Assembly (NCBI RefSeq): GCF_000236905.1 | Contig: NC_016520.1 | Span: 62,001-126,000 of the forward strand | Length of the DNA: 64,000 nucleotides | DNA from: Tetrapisispora phaffii CBS 4417 | Lineage: Eukaryota; Ascomycota; Saccharomycetes; Saccharomycetales; Saccharomycetaceae | Reading direction: 5' to 3' | Part shown: positions 1-9,946 of the stretch, one piece after another | Position numbering within the stretch: the first letter of the stretch is position 1 | Layout of the letters: each line of letters opens with the position of its first letter | Program-made: the position numbers and the translations under genes | The notes under the pieces: model-generated | What the model was told of the DNA's origin: nothing | What the model saw: the letters and a program-made list of their open reading frames with translations, nothing else | The model's database searches: none

Positions 1-91
1 TACGGTGCCGCACATTTTGCATGTAAATCGGTATGTAAGACCCGAACTGGAAGAACCTGAAGCAGCAGCAACAGCAGAAGCAATTGACTAA
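1..91 (+). CDS. C-terminal end of a gene truncated by the window edge (PFS2 by position)
   Basis: An open frame (codons starting at base 2) runs from the window edge to a TAA at 89-91. It encodes 29 residues ending in an Ala/Glu-rich tail (EPEAAATAEAID). It is convergent with PHA2, whose stop is at 231. In S. cerevisiae the neighbour of PHA2 (YNL316C) on this side is YNL317W/PFS2, a WD40 subunit of the polyadenylation factor, in the same orientation. The PFS2 idea rests on position only, because the visible tail carries no diagnostic motif. Confidence 0.5.
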   Translation, partial: TVPHILHVNRYVRPELEEPEAAATAEAID

Positions 92-230
92 ATCCACAAT
101 GGTGGGATAATGCTGGTCACGTGCACCAATATTCAACAATGCATTGCTGAACCAACGGCTCTTAAGGATACGTTTCTCTGCGTCAGTAACTATGTATACG
201 CAATGGCAATGGTGTAATACCATCCATGGC

Positions 231-1229
231 TTAGTCATAGTAACGCTTGTCTCTTGGAAATGAACCCCAGAGTGTCCATTTCAGTGACTTTTGGTTCAAC
301 TGAGTATAATAGTCGTTCCATTCTTGTTCGGATAGTGCTTGATTTGTTTGATATTCAACGAAAAATACGTATTGCCATTTTCTAGTCGATAGTTTATTTG
401 ACGTAAAGGGTCTTGAATTAATTGAGCACATATTTAAGGAAAATTGCTTTAATACATTCAAAATATCCACTAATGAACCTGGTGAATCGTCAATAGTGAA
501 TGTAATTAAACTAATGTTTTCAGAGTCAGTCGATAATAACTCTTTCATAGGCGTAACTTCATTTCTTCTCTTCAAGACTAGAAATCTGGTGGTATTCCCT
601 TTAATATCGTTTATATTAGCTTGTAAAATTTGTGCACCATTTATCTTTGCAGCAGCTTGACTGCCAATAGCTAAATTTAATATCTTGTTTGGATTCCCAT
701 CTATGTCTAAACGAGTTTGCTGTTCCAGTGCAACTGTGACAGCTTCTGAGGTTGAGGATGTGTCAGATTTCCTGAATTTGATCTTTGGATATTTTTTACC
801 CAAGTTTTCCAAATATTTTGCAACTTGGCCCCAAACTTGTGGGTGGGAATATATCTGGATTGTATCGTATTCTTCCTCCAATGTTTCCTTGAACTGGATA
901 TCATTAGATCCAATTAGACAATGCGCAATTGAGACATATTGCTCGCCAACAATTTTCAACAGAGGTTCATATAACTGCGACCCTTCTTTCTTAGTTGCAT
1001 TTAACATTCTATCACGTAAAATATCATATGAAAATACAACTTGACCGTTCGTGGAGTTCTCTAGCGGAACAACAGAATAAGAGTACTCGTTATTCCTCTC
1101 TAATTCATCAAAACAGTGTACAATTGAAGGCGATGGGATATATTTGACGTCGTTACTATTTTCAAATGCTTGTATTGCTGCTTGGTGAGAGTATGTCCCC
1201 TCTGGTCCCAAAAATAATACTTTTTTCAT
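231..1229 (-). CDS. PHA2: Prephenate dehydratase
   Basis: This enzyme converts prephenate to phenylpyruvate in phenylalanine biosynthesis (cytosol). The protein has 332 residues. The prephenate dehydratase domain begins at once with VLFLGPEGTYSHQ (residues 4-16). VPLENSTNG is at about 54-62 and the catalytic-region motif NTTRFLVL at about 213-220. A C-terminal ACT regulatory domain follows (about 240-310, with DDSPGSLVDIL and the NSRP variant of the ESRP phenylalanine-binding motif), so feedback inhibition by phenylalanine is expected. The frame is open 21 codons further upstream, but only to a TTG. The ATG at 1229 places the domain where fungal homologues start. The gene is convergent with the truncated gene at the left edge and divergent from the GAS4-like gene. 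Confidence 0.95.
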   Translation of the reverse strand: MKKVLFLGPEGTYSHQAAIQAFENSNDVKYIPSPSIVHCFDELERNNEYSYSVVPLENSTNGQVVFSYDILRDRMLNATKKEGSQLYEPLLKIVGEQYVSIAHCLIGSNDIQFKETLEEEYDTIQIYSHPQVWGQVAKYLENLGKKYPKIKFRKSDTSSTSEAVTVALEQQTRLDIDGNPNKILNLAIGSQAAAKINGAQILQANINDIKGNTTRFLVLKRRNEVTPMKELLSTDSENISLITFTIDDSPGSLVDILNVLKQFSLNMCSINSRPFTSNKLSTRKWQYVFFVEYQTNQALSEQEWNDYYTQLNQKSLKWTLWGSFPRDKRYYD

Positions 1230-1856
1230 AGCTTGATAGTCGTTTAGAAACAATTGATATATGTGGTTCTTCTTAGTTAAGCAGTCACGCAAAACTTTTA
1301 CCCAGAACGGTTCAAAATTATGAATAAATAACTTACCGTATTTTATAACCTTAGAATATACATCTTTTTGAAATATTATAGCTCTTGAGTCGTTGGCTCG
1401 CTTTTCAATTCTTTAAAATAATATATTACCCGTCTCTATGCTTTTGATGTGACGGATCAGCCGTTTCTGGTCATCTCAACATTAAGGTAAGAGACGTACT
1501 CTAAATCGCCCACACCCACCCATCCACACACACACACACACACATTTATATAATCCAAACCTATCTTTATCAACAGTAACAGTGATGAAATAACGTAATT
1601 AATTTTAAGATGTTGCTATTCTCTTTCAAAAACATGTATCCAGTCCCCCCAGCATGCCTTTTAAAATCCTTGTGTCACAAAAAATGCAATGAGATAATTG
1701 CTTAAAAAGTGATAAATGTATAAAGTTAAAGTTCAAATAGTTTTTTTATTGATTATATAACTGTCTTAAATTTTAGCAAACAGCGTTTTATTTCTTTAAT
1801 TAGTTACTAATCCAGGTGTTCAATAATTCCCAAATCATCAAGTAGAATACATTCTA
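1230..1856. other. Intergenic region between PHA2 and GAS4-like gene
   Basis: This is a divergent promoter region of about 630 bases. It holds a short CA dinucleotide repeat (about 1524-1544) and a middle-sporulation-element match (listed separately). No gene is seen. Confidence 0.6.
1674..1682 (+). promoter_or_regulatory. Middle sporulation element (Ndt80 site) upstream of GAS4-like gene
   Basis: GTCACAAAA matches the full Ndt80 consensus GNCRCAAAW. It lies about 175 bases upstream of the GAS4-like ATG, a typical distance. In S. cerevisiae GAS4 and GAS2 are sporulation-specific, so the site fits the gene assignment. The functional role is inferred. Confidence 0.6.
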
Positions 1857-3275
1857 ATGAAAGCCCTTCTATTTCCCATTTTGTTTTTTGTTATTAAATA
1901 TGTTCTAGCAGATATTAACCCCATAGTTATTAACGGTAAGTATTTTGTTGATTCAGTCACCGGTGACCCGTTCTATATCAAAGGTGTGGATTATCAGCCT
2001 GGCGGCTCTTCTGAGTTTACTGGGAAGGGTGATCCATTATCGGATCCTGAAATTTGTGCAAGAGACATATATTTATTACAAAACCTAGGTGTAAATACTA
2101 TTAGAATTTACTCTATAAATCCCGATTTGAACCATGACAAGTGTATGACACTGTTGGCGACAGCAGGCATCTATATATTGTTGGATGTCAACTCTCCGTT
2201 ACAAAATCAACATTTAAATAGATATGAGCCATGGATCACTTACAATGAACAATACCTGGAACATGTGTTTAAAATCATGGAGCATTTTTCTTATTATAAT
2301 AACACCTTAGGCTATTTTGCTGGAAATGAAATTATAAATGATAAAAAATCAGCAAAAGTTGCACCAGTATACATTAAAAGATTAATTCAAGATATGAAGA
2401 AATATTCCACAAATCATTTAAACAGGGTTATTCCTGTAGGATACTCTGCTGCTGATGATTTAGATTACAGAGTGTCGTTGGCAAGTTATTTAGAGTGTGC
2501 AGATTCCAATATTGGCATGGATTCAACTGTCGACTTTTATGGAGTTAATTCATACCAATGGTGTGGCGAACAAACTATGAAAACGTCTGGTTATGACAAA
2601 TTAGTCGAGGCGTATACCAATTATAGCAAACCCGTATTTTTTTCTGAATTTGGTTGTAATTTAGTTCAGCCTAGAACTTTTGGAGAGGTAAAGTCTATCT
2701 ACTCAGATGCTATGTATAAAACATTTTGTGGTGGTCTTGTTTACGAATTTACACAGGAAGTAAACGATTATGGTTTAGTAAAAGAATCTAGTGATAAAAG
2801 TGTTACACTGTTACCTGACTTTAATACTTTATCTCTTCAATATAAAAATGTTCAGACACCAACAAGAAAAGATTTGAACTTAGATTCTAATATTGTCATA
2901 GCTAATTCGAAACAAAAAAATTTCGATAGTGGTATCGAATGCAAACGCAGATATCAAAATATTGAAATTGAGGGGAAAATAGCAAAAGATGTGTCTGCAA
3001 ATTTAATTTATAAAGGTGTTAAATTCAAAAAAGGTCATTTCACAGATTTGAATGCAGATGATTTAGTTGTCAAACATGACATATTTGATGAGAATGGAGT
3101 GAAATTGAACAAAGAAAAATTGTCGATTACTGTCATCAATGAAATGGGAGCCTATGTATTGAGCAATGAAACGAACAAAAAAGAAAATAAGAAGAAAAGC
3201 TCGGCAAATAACGCTAGTGTATATCTAAGTTTATTAGTTGGATCTCTGTTCTTATCACTTTTCCTCCAGTTCTAG
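1857..3275 (+). CDS. GAS4: GPI-anchored 1,3-beta-glucanosyltransferase, Gas4-like
   Basis: A GH72-family enzyme that cuts and rejoins beta-1,3-glucan chains, here most likely in the ascospore wall. The protein has 472 residues. An N-terminal signal peptide (about 1-18) is followed by the GH72 domain. The two catalytic glutamates are visible: E158 in GNEI (acid/base) and E264 in FFSEFGC (nucleophile). The cysteine-rich X8/CBM43 module of Gas1/Gas2 is absent, as in Gas4 (471 residues in S. cerevisiae). The C-terminus is a GPI signal: a Ser/Asn-rich region (SSANNAS) and then a hydrophobic tail. In S. cerevisiae GAS4 (YOL132W) lies close to VPS68 (YOL129W), as here. An Ndt80-type element upstream supports sporulation expression. 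Gas3 or Gas5 orthology is less likely given length and position. Confidence 0.88.
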   Translation: MKALLFPILFFVIKYVLADINPIVINGKYFVDSVTGDPFYIKGVDYQPGGSSEFTGKGDPLSDPEICARDIYLLQNLGVNTIRIYSINPDLNHDKCMTLLATAGIYILLDVNSPLQNQHLNRYEPWITYNEQYLEHVFKIMEHFSYYNNTLGYFAGNEIINDKKSAKVAPVYIKRLIQDMKKYSTNHLNRVIPVGYSAADDLDYRVSLASYLECADSNIGMDSTVDFYGVNSYQWCGEQTMKTSGYDKLVEAYTNYSKPVFFSEFGCNLVQPRTFGEVKSIYSDAMYKTFCGGLVYEFTQEVNDYGLVKESSDKSVTLLPDFNTLSLQYKNVQTPTRKDLNLDSNIVIANSKQKNFDSGIECKRRYQNIEIEGKIAKDVSANLIYKGVKFKKGHFTDLNADDLVVKHDIFDENGVKLNKEKLSITVINEMGAYVLSNETNKKENKKKSSANNASVYLSLLVGSLFLSLFLQF

Positions 3276-4029
3276 ATTACATACAGATATACACAATATA
3301 TATATTTCCTATCTATCCTTTATCTACAATATAAAACTATTTTTATTTACGATTATATGAATATGTTTTTGTTTTTGTTCTTGTTCCGTGATCAGACATT
3401 ACTACAATGTAAAAGAAGAACCAACCCATTTGCAACCATACCAACTGGAACATCTAACTAATTACTGAATGTATTGTAAGTTTACCTAATATGTTGCCAT
3501 ACTTTCCTATAACACTTTATTTAAATAAACAAACACTCTAAAACACATTCCCGTCCTCTCGTGACAGTGTCACACTGAATTTGTGTCGCAACGCAAAACA
3601 AATTCACGTCAAAGTCGTTACGCGGCCTCTTTAACTGCCATTATAAAATCTCCTAAAACGGTATAATCTCGAATATTTGGAGCGTCCGGTTCCGTACGGT
3701 AATTTACTTCTTCTTCCCAATTAGGACAAAGCGAAATTGAGATGTCCAGCCAAAAAAGTCAAGACACGTAAAGATGATTTTACAAACGCACACACATAAT
3801 AATTTAATTTGATATATTTTAAAGAGCATTAGCTTCTGTAACGTTAAAGGGGTATTCAACAGTGAAAAAAAGATAACTACAATCTGACAATTGTCTTGTT
3901 TTTACAAGAGAGTTCGTTCCTTTGAAATAAGGTGCCTCTCACAAGAAATCCACTCCATTAAAGGGCCAGGAAATAACTAATAATAAGACCTACAACAGTG
4001 AATCTATCTTCCTATCTACATATATATAA
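3276..4029. other. Intergenic region upstream of STB1
   Basis: About 750 bases covering the GAS4-like 3' end and the STB1 promoter. It is AT-rich with a more GC-rich patch at about 3590-3710. No gene or RNA motif was recognised. Confidence 0.5.
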
Positions 4030-5235
4030 ATGATGGCTAACGAATCTGAGACAATGATGTCCATGACTCCCGAGAAGGAGCGTGAATTGACTTCGAAGAT
4101 ATTAGAGAGAGCTGAAATTGCACAAATGACTCGTCAATTGAAAATCGGCTTAAACAAAGTATCCACGAATAAAGCTGTCAAATCGAATACAGGAACCAAC
4201 AAGATGGGAGTTTTTCTACCAAGAAAAGACACTAAAAAAGAAACAACCAATGAAGAGAACATTAACCGTTCAATAAAGAAAATGTCCCCTTCAAAGAATT
4301 ACAGATCGGAGGAAAAATATGTACTCAATACCTCGTCATTGAATAACTACAACAGACCTGCAACTCCACCTCGAGTACCGCCTTCATCATCTGCATCTAA
4401 TATGAATGAGATCGAGAATGAACAGGGACAGGAACGTATCGACAATCATAAATTTTCAAAGCCAAAAATTCCTACAACTCCAAGGGCTGCAAACAATAAT
4501 GCTTTATATTCATCATCACAACCAAGTAAAATATTGACTACTCCAAAGGGAAAGATTATCAATATCGATAATAAGATTAAAGATGAAAACAAGAATATTG
4601 AGGGCAATCAAAATGATAGCGGTGCAGATCTGTTGATGTATTTAGCAACAAGTCCATATGTCTCTAGCAAAACACCATATGATAGAATTCCTACCACACC
4701 ATCAAGAAATCTTGAATCCGCAGAAAGTTCTTTACACAAGCTTGATCATGATTCGGCGGTCAGGTTCTCTCATATAAAACCTTCTATTTCGTCTCCTCAG
4801 TCAACGTTCAAGCAAACTTCAGTGCTTGACATCTCAGGTAATCAAGCTTCAGGTGTTTTCACTAACTCTATGTTGGATTCTCCAACAGTGTTCATCACCA
4901 ACTCTCCATATCAAAGAAAAAAGAAGCTAACCAGTAGCAGTCAAAGTAATAATAACTTTAATGTATTACAGATTCCAACTACGCCTTCACGAGAACTACG
5001 TTCGTCACCCAACCCTAATTCATACTTATTGAAAACACCTAATTTTATTATGGGTGACTATGTGCACAATATCTTCAGTCCTTCACCTAAAGTCAATTTT
5101 TCATCAAGTACTCTACCATCTAGTTCCGATAAGTATCTTGGTTCGTCTAATTCAAACTTAACTACTTCATCTAGAACGGTGAATGAGTTCACACTATCCA
5201 ATACTTCTAATTCGAGAGATAATTCTGATAAATAA
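4030..5235 (+). CDS. STB1: G1/S transcription regulator Stb1
   Basis: Stb1 binds the Swi6-containing factors MBF and SBF and the Sin3 co-repressor, and helps time G1/S transcription downstream of Cln-Cdk1. The protein has 401 residues. Its N-terminal block TPEKERELTSKILERAEI (about 13-30), with QMTRQLKIGLNKV after it, is the family hallmark. GADLLMYLATSPY, AVRFSHIKPSISSPQSTFK and TPNFIMGDYVHNIFSPSP are further conserved islands. The rest is low-complexity Ser/Asn-rich sequence with more than a dozen Ser/Thr-Pro sites suited to Cdk phosphorylation. Two consecutive ATG codons start the frame; the first is used. It is convergent with KRI1, the same STB1-KRI1 pairing as YNL309W-YNL308C. Confidence 0.93.
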   Translation: MMANESETMMSMTPEKERELTSKILERAEIAQMTRQLKIGLNKVSTNKAVKSNTGTNKMGVFLPRKDTKKETTNEENINRSIKKMSPSKNYRSEEKYVLNTSSLNNYNRPATPPRVPPSSSASNMNEIENEQGQERIDNHKFSKPKIPTTPRAANNNALYSSSQPSKILTTPKGKIINIDNKIKDENKNIEGNQNDSGADLLMYLATSPYVSSKTPYDRIPTTPSRNLESAESSLHKLDHDSAVRFSHIKPSISSPQSTFKQTSVLDISGNQASGVFTNSMLDSPTVFITNSPYQRKKKLTSSSQSNNNFNVLQIPTTPSRELRSSPNPNSYLLKTPNFIMGDYVHNIFSPSPKVNFSSSTLPSSSDKYLGSSNSNLTTSSRTVNEFTLSNTSNSRDNSDK

Positions 5236-5480
5236 TTGCATTCAATTTTTCGCATCTTATACAAAGCCAAATAGTATGACATAATTAATAATCTAAATAT
5301 TTCTATAGTTTTATTCTATTATTTTTGCATATATATCAAATAAATTATTGTAGTAAAATATTGATAGTGCTTTAAAGTATGATTGATTAATCAGTATTAA
5401 CTAAATAATATATATATAGAATGCTAATTATTTGGTATAATTTTTTGCAATGTAAGAACACATCTAAATTATATGATTAA

Positions 5481-7160
5481 CTAATGATTGTTATGCTTGC
5501 GTTTTTTATGTGATTTATGATGATGATGCGATGCTTTTGATTTCTCTACAGGGATTTCGATTTCATCGGTTTCTCCAAGACCTTTCTCATTTTTAAAGAC
5601 TTCTTTTCTCCATTCTCTTATTCTTTTAGACTTGGTAACCTTTCTCTTGTCCTTCATTCTCAATTCTTTTGGTCTGTATGGAGCAAATTTCTTCAAACCA
5701 ATAAATTGATTCAATTGTGTATCATCTGCATTGAAAATTTCCCTAGTAGTCAAACCAAAACTTTCTGGAGAAACTTCACGATAACGGAAACTTGGCTTAT
5801 CATCATCTTTGGAACGAGATCTTGACTTTCTCTCTTCCTGTTCTTGCTCAAATTCTTCAACAAGGGATAATTTATTTTGTTCAACAGCATTTTCAACAAG
5901 TTTGGTCAAGTTCTTTTTTTCTAATTTCTTTGATTTCTTCTCACCCTTCCTTTCTTTTCTCGACTTAGTTGCCACTGGAGTGTCTTCATCGTTTTTGCCT
6001 TCATCTTCATCTTCACTTCCATCTTCGCTCATATCAATTCCCTTTAACAAATCATCGTCATCATCCCAAGTTGGCTTAGATTTTTGATTATAAAATTCGT
6101 CATTAAATAACTCGGCAACCACTTGATCCCATTCATTATCCTTGTAATCGCTATTTAATAAAGTATTAGTAATCTTTTTCACCATATTTTCATCAATATC
6201 AGCACCATATTCTTTTTTAATCATGTTTAAGACATCGGTTAATTTATGAACTTTTTCAGTTTTCTTTTTCTGGATTGCTTCGTCTTTCTTCTTTATTTCA
6301 GTTTGTTTTATGTCTTTTTCTTCATTTCTCTTCTTTCTACGAGACGAATTGTTAGATCTTCTCAAAGTGGCTTGATTACGAGCATAAGAAACAATTTCTG
6401 CTGCGTTTGGATCCTCATATCTGAAATTATAGGCGTGTTCAAATTGCTCAACTGCATCTTCAAATTCTTCGTCATCTTCTTCAATTTTCATTTCACCATC
6501 ACCAGTCATCACCTTGTCACCTTTCTTTGGAATCCAAGCTTGTTGGTTGATGAATTCATCTAAGAATGCTTCTTCATTCTTGGATGGGTCAGGCAAATGA
6601 ACTCTTTCAGATTTCGTAGCCTCTGGAGAGACTTTCTTCTTCAAGAACCCTTCATCATCGTCAGAATTCGAACTATTTTCCTCGTCTTCTCCATCAAAAG
6701 CATTTTTAATTTCATCCAGTAACTTTTTCTTCTCTGTAATTTGCTGTTCAGCATATGGTTGTTCAACCTCGCCCATATCATGATCACTTTCGTCATCTTT
6801 GAAAGTTTCACCATTTAATAAGTTCATTCTATGATAATCTTTCAAGTAAATTGGCTTCTGTTTTTCAACTGTACCAAGTGCTTTTACAGCATTTTCAGGG
6901 TCTTCAAAAAATCTCACCTCACCATTCAATAACTGATCCATGTCGTTATTTCTAATAGCAGAGATAACGTTATTAATACCGTCTTCAACTTCTTCAGTAA
7001 TTAGCTCACCGTATTCATCTTCATTCTCACTGGAACTGCTCTCATCCGATTCAGAAACAGGGGTTTCTTTGACAACATCCTTAACTGGTGCGACGACTTG
7101 TTCTTTCAAGTTCTGTTTAGCTTCCTTAGCCTTTTTGGCAGCAGACTTCTTTCTTGGCAT
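5481..7160 (-). CDS. KRI1: Nucleolar ribosome-biogenesis protein Kri1
   Basis: Kri1 is an essential nucleolar factor that works with Krr1 in 40S subunit assembly and pre-rRNA processing. The protein has 559 residues and is very highly charged. It has a basic N-terminus (MPRKKSAAKKAKEAK), acidic Asp/Glu clusters, lysine-rich coiled segments, the family segment around EDPNAAEIVSYARNQ (about 249-263), and the conserved C-terminal block ESFGLTTREIF ... FIGLKKFAPYRPKELR. It ends in a His/Lys-rich tail (SHHHHKSHKKRKHNNH). The start ATG at 7160 is supported by the KRI1-like N-terminus. Upstream PAC and RRPE elements (listed separately) match the ribosome-biogenesis regulon. Confidence 0.95.
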   Translation of the reverse strand: MPRKKSAAKKAKEAKQNLKEQVVAPVKDVVKETPVSESDESSSSENEDEYGELITEEVEDGINNVISAIRNNDMDQLLNGEVRFFEDPENAVKALGTVEKQKPIYLKDYHRMNLLNGETFKDDESDHDMGEVEQPYAEQQITEKKKLLDEIKNAFDGEDEENSSNSDDDEGFLKKKVSPEATKSERVHLPDPSKNEEAFLDEFINQQAWIPKKGDKVMTGDGEMKIEEDDEEFEDAVEQFEHAYNFRYEDPNAAEIVSYARNQATLRRSNNSSRRKKRNEEKDIKQTEIKKKDEAIQKKKTEKVHKLTDVLNMIKKEYGADIDENMVKKITNTLLNSDYKDNEWDQVVAELFNDEFYNQKSKPTWDDDDDLLKGIDMSEDGSEDEDEGKNDEDTPVATKSRKERKGEKKSKKLEKKNLTKLVENAVEQNKLSLVEEFEQEQEERKSRSRSKDDDKPSFRYREVSPESFGLTTREIFNADDTQLNQFIGLKKFAPYRPKELRMKDKRKVTKSKRIREWRKEVFKNEKGLGETDEIEIPVEKSKASHHHHKSHKKRKHNNH

Positions 7161-7313
7161 TTCTGGTTCTATTAGTGTTTTTCTGTCCTTTTTAATTGTT
7201 TGTTTCGGCTAATATAACAATCCAGGAAGCTTCACTGCACAAGCATTAATATTTATAAGGACAGTTACTAAACTTAAAAGGTACTATTCAATAGGTTTCC
7301 TGCACTACTAATT

Positions 7314-7336
7314 CGATGAGATGAGATGAGATGAGC
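7314..7336. promoter_or_regulatory. Tandem PAC element (GATGAG repeated four times)
   Basis: Four overlapping GATGAG units at a 5-base pitch begin with CGATGAG and end in GAGC. PAC (core GCGATGAGMT) is bound by Pbf1/Pbf2 (Tod6/Dot6) and marks ribosome-biogenesis genes. It lies about 155 bases upstream of the KRI1 ATG. Confidence 0.65.
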
Positions 7337-7358
7337 TTATGGAATATTTTTCACTGTT

Positions 7359-7367
7359 AAAATTTTT
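7359..7367. promoter_or_regulatory. RRPE-like element upstream of KRI1
   Basis: AAAATTTTT matches the core of the rRNA-processing element (AAAAATTTT type, bound by Stb3). It sits 23 bases from the PAC cluster, the usual PAC/RRPE pairing in ribosome-biogenesis promoters. Confidence 0.5.
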
Positions 7368-7670
7368 AGATCTTCGGAGTCAAGGAGGGTAACCTAATAC
7401 ATTTTTTGAATTTTCCAACATTACGGCATCTAAACCTAACTGCCCCCTTTAAAAAACAAACATAAAACTGAAACTATAACAACTAATACATAATTAATAA
7501 CCAACTTCATAAAAATAAATGGTGCAATTTAAGAGCTAAAACAAGATACAAGACGTGGTACATCAGTGTGCTTTAGACAAATTTGCAATAGTTGAGAAAG
7601 ATTTTAGTTGTGAACTGCACAACATAGACTACGTTAGATAAAATAGAGATTTCTAATATTGGTGTAAATC

Positions 7671-8219
7671 ATGGATAGTGGGAATAATAGACTGTTCCGT
7701 TTGCCTTTCCATCTTCCTAACTCGGTTACTGCTAGGAAGTGGTGTGTATATATATCAGGTGTGTTGTATGCCGTTGGGTTTTGGCTATTTTTAGATGCAG
7801 TAATATATTCGAAGCATGCTAATGCTTCAGATCTGCATGTAACGTTTGTTGATTGGATTCCATTTTTGTGTAGCACATTTGGTACTATTATTGTGAGTTC
7901 AATAGAAAAAAATAGGTTACTGGAGGGTGCATTATCATCAGACTCAGGTCTTGGGTATATTGGAGATAGTCTAGACTCTACTCTAGCTTGGCAAGCTCGT
8001 GCGGTTTTATTCCTTGGGTTTGCATTACTAGCCGGTGGTATGTCTGGATCTGTGGTTCTCTTAATAATAAAATTCATAGTGAAGGACTATACGTCGTATC
8101 CAACACTAGGAATGGGTATTAATAACGTTTTAGGAAACTTCTGTATAATTCTAAGTTGTGTCGTACTCTGGGTCGCACAAAATATGCAAGATGAATACTC
8201 ATATTCCTTGAATCTTTAA
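7671..8219 (+). CDS. VPS68: Vacuolar protein-sorting membrane protein Vps68
   Basis: Vps68 is a small multispanning endosomal/vacuolar membrane protein that takes part in late steps of vacuolar protein sorting, working with the ESCRT pathway. The protein has 182 residues, close to the S. cerevisiae length. It has four hydrophobic segments at about 24-46, 57-78, 109-137 and 150-171. The conserved N-terminal stretch FRLPFHLPNSVTARKW and the DWIPFLCSTFG segment identify the UPF0220 (TMEM50-like) family. In S. cerevisiae VPS68 (YOL129W) and RPL25 (YOL127W) are near neighbours, as here. Confidence 0.93.
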   Translation: MDSGNNRLFRLPFHLPNSVTARKWCVYISGVLYAVGFWLFLDAVIYSKHANASDLHVTFVDWIPFLCSTFGTIIVSSIEKNRLLEGALSSDSGLGYIGDSLDSTLAWQARAVLFLGFALLAGGMSGSVVLLIIKFIVKDYTSYPTLGMGINNVLGNFCIILSCVVLWVAQNMQDEYSYSLNL

Positions 8220-8420
8220 CTTGGCAAGCTAGGAAGATATGTATCATGAATGAATTATAAATGTATATATACATAAGTGTATCTTCTAATTAATATATGC
8301 ATAATAAGTAAACATCTCTTTTACTAAGTTAAACAAATAGCCGAATTATATTCTCATTTAAAGTGACTGTTTCTGTTGGTGTAATGTTTGGATGTTTATA
8401 TTAAACCATAATACATGCGT

Positions 8421-8433
8421 AATGTGTGGGTGT
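8421..8433 (-). promoter_or_regulatory. Rap1 binding site upstream of RPL25
   Basis: AATGTGTGGGTGT reads ACACCCACACATT on the minus strand. It matches the Rap1 consensus ACACCCRYACAYM at all but the last position. It is about 570 bases upstream of the RPL25 ATG and is the only strong candidate in this promoter. Confidence 0.6.
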
Positions 8434-8451
8434 ACACATGTTTCAGAAAAA

Positions 8452-8482
8452 TTCAAAAATGTTCAAAAATGTTCAAAAATGT
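8452..8482 (+). repeat. Three tandem copies of a 10-bp unit
   Basis: TTCAAAAATG is repeated three times, followed by a T run. It is a simple tandem repeat in the RPL25 promoter, just downstream of the Rap1 site. No function can be assigned. Confidence 0.7.
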
Positions 8483-9000
8483 TTTTTTCTTTATTTTCGG
8501 TGTTGGACGCGTTAGCTTTGAAGTTGTTCCCCACAACCAGACATTTTGAATGGAAATTTTTAGTGCATAACCAGCAAAGAGTTGCGTGTAATCCATTGTT
8601 ATTTTCTCCCTAAGTGTTATTATTCTCTGTCTAAAGTGATAGAAAGCTCTAGACAGGGATGCCTGTATTTTCTTTCTGGTGCCGGTTGGATGTTTATTTT
8701 TCCAGTGCGGTGATGGTAATTATGTATTGCATAATATTATCGATTTGGTGTGAAACTTTTTGAAAAATTCTTTTTACAATAATAATACTGATGGTAATTA
8801 TGATACTGTTAATACTTAGCTTAATAGTATTATTATGCTAGTTCATGATTATCTTTGATGAAATATCAATTTGATAATTGAGTATTAGCAGTTTGACTTG
8901 ACTTAGATTTGATATATATATTAGGTGTATTTAAAGTATACTTACTGAAAGCTCATATTCTTCAAAAGAACTGGAAAACCACAACAAATCATACGTAAAA

Positions 9001-9946
9001 ATGGCTCCATCTGGTATGTTAAATATTATAATAATAAATAATATGAAGTGCTTACTTTCGAGGAATGGAAAAAAAAATATGGTAACTGTCAAGGCATGAA
9101 TGTCTAGAACATTGATTGACTAAAGTTGATAAGGCTTTGATAACACAACGGAATATTTGGAAGTTACTCTAATTATAAATTTCAACTGCTTGATAAATGA
9201 TAAACTGCTAGGTTTATGGCAACTATAATCAATGAACCAAAATTAATTTATAGTGCTGCCGTTTACTAATGTAATGTGAAATCTCAGTTTAACAGTATTA
9301 ATGAGTATATTAGAAAATCAAGCGAATTGACGTCTCTTTTCACGCTGTGTTTCCAAGTCGGTTATGTTTCCTGTTTAATGTGATATTTCTGACGATAGTT
9401 GCAATATATTCAAGCTCCTGGATGTGCTTCATATAAAAGATTGTGAATGTTTCTTTACTAACTATTACTTTAATCGAATATTTTTTTACTTATCTTAATA
9501 AAAAATTATGATTAATACATTTCAATATAGCTAAGGCTTCTGCTGCTAAGAAAGCTGTTGTCAAGGGTACCAACGGTAAAAAGGCTTTGAAGATTAGAAC
9601 TTCTGCTACTTTCAGACTTCCAAAGACCTTAAAGTTGGCTAGATCTCCAAAGTATGCTACCAAGTCTGTTCCACATTACAACAGATTAGATGCTTACAAG
9701 GTTATTGAACAACCAATTAACTCTGAAACCGCTATGAAATTAGTTGAAGATGGTAACACTTTAGTTTTTCAAGTCTCCTTGAAAGCTAACAAATACCAAA
9801 TCAAGAAGGCCGTTAAGGAATTATATGAAGTTGATGTCAAATCCGTTAACACTTTAATCAGACCAAACGGTACCAAGAAGGCTTACGTCAGATTAACTGC
9901 TGACTACGATGCTTTAGACATTGCTAACAGAATCGGTTACATCTAA
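9001..9946 (+). CDS. RPL25: 60S ribosomal protein uL23 (Rpl25), one intron
   Basis: uL23 is a 60S subunit protein at the polypeptide exit tunnel, where SRP and chaperones dock. Exon 1 is 9001-9013 (ATGGCTCCATCTG) and exon 2 is 9531-9946. The intron 9014-9530 (517 bases) starts GTATGT, has branch site TACTAAC at 9456-9462 and ends TATAG. The spliced product is 142 residues, identical in length to S. cerevisiae Rpl25. It begins [17 protein letters not shown] and ends [11 protein letters not shown]. The intron position (within the Ala codon after MAPS) equals that of the S. cerevisiae gene. Codon use is strongly biased, as expected for a highly expressed gene. Confidence 0.97.

Larger units (their letters stand above)
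7161..7670. other. Divergent promoter region between KRI1 and VPS68
   Basis: About 510 bases with PAC and RRPE elements on the KRI1 side (listed separately). Nothing further was recognised on the VPS68 side. Confidence 0.5.
8220..9000. other. Intergenic region with RPL25 promoter
   Basis: About 780 bases containing a Rap1 site (8421-8433) and a small tandem repeat (8452-8482), both listed separately. The rest is AT-rich, with T-rich tracts typical of ribosomal-protein promoters. Confidence 0.5.

Noticed and set aside
8392..8613. 73-codon frame upstream of RPL25
   Set aside because: It covers a Rap1 site and a simple tandem repeat, so it is promoter sequence. The frame also opens without an ATG.
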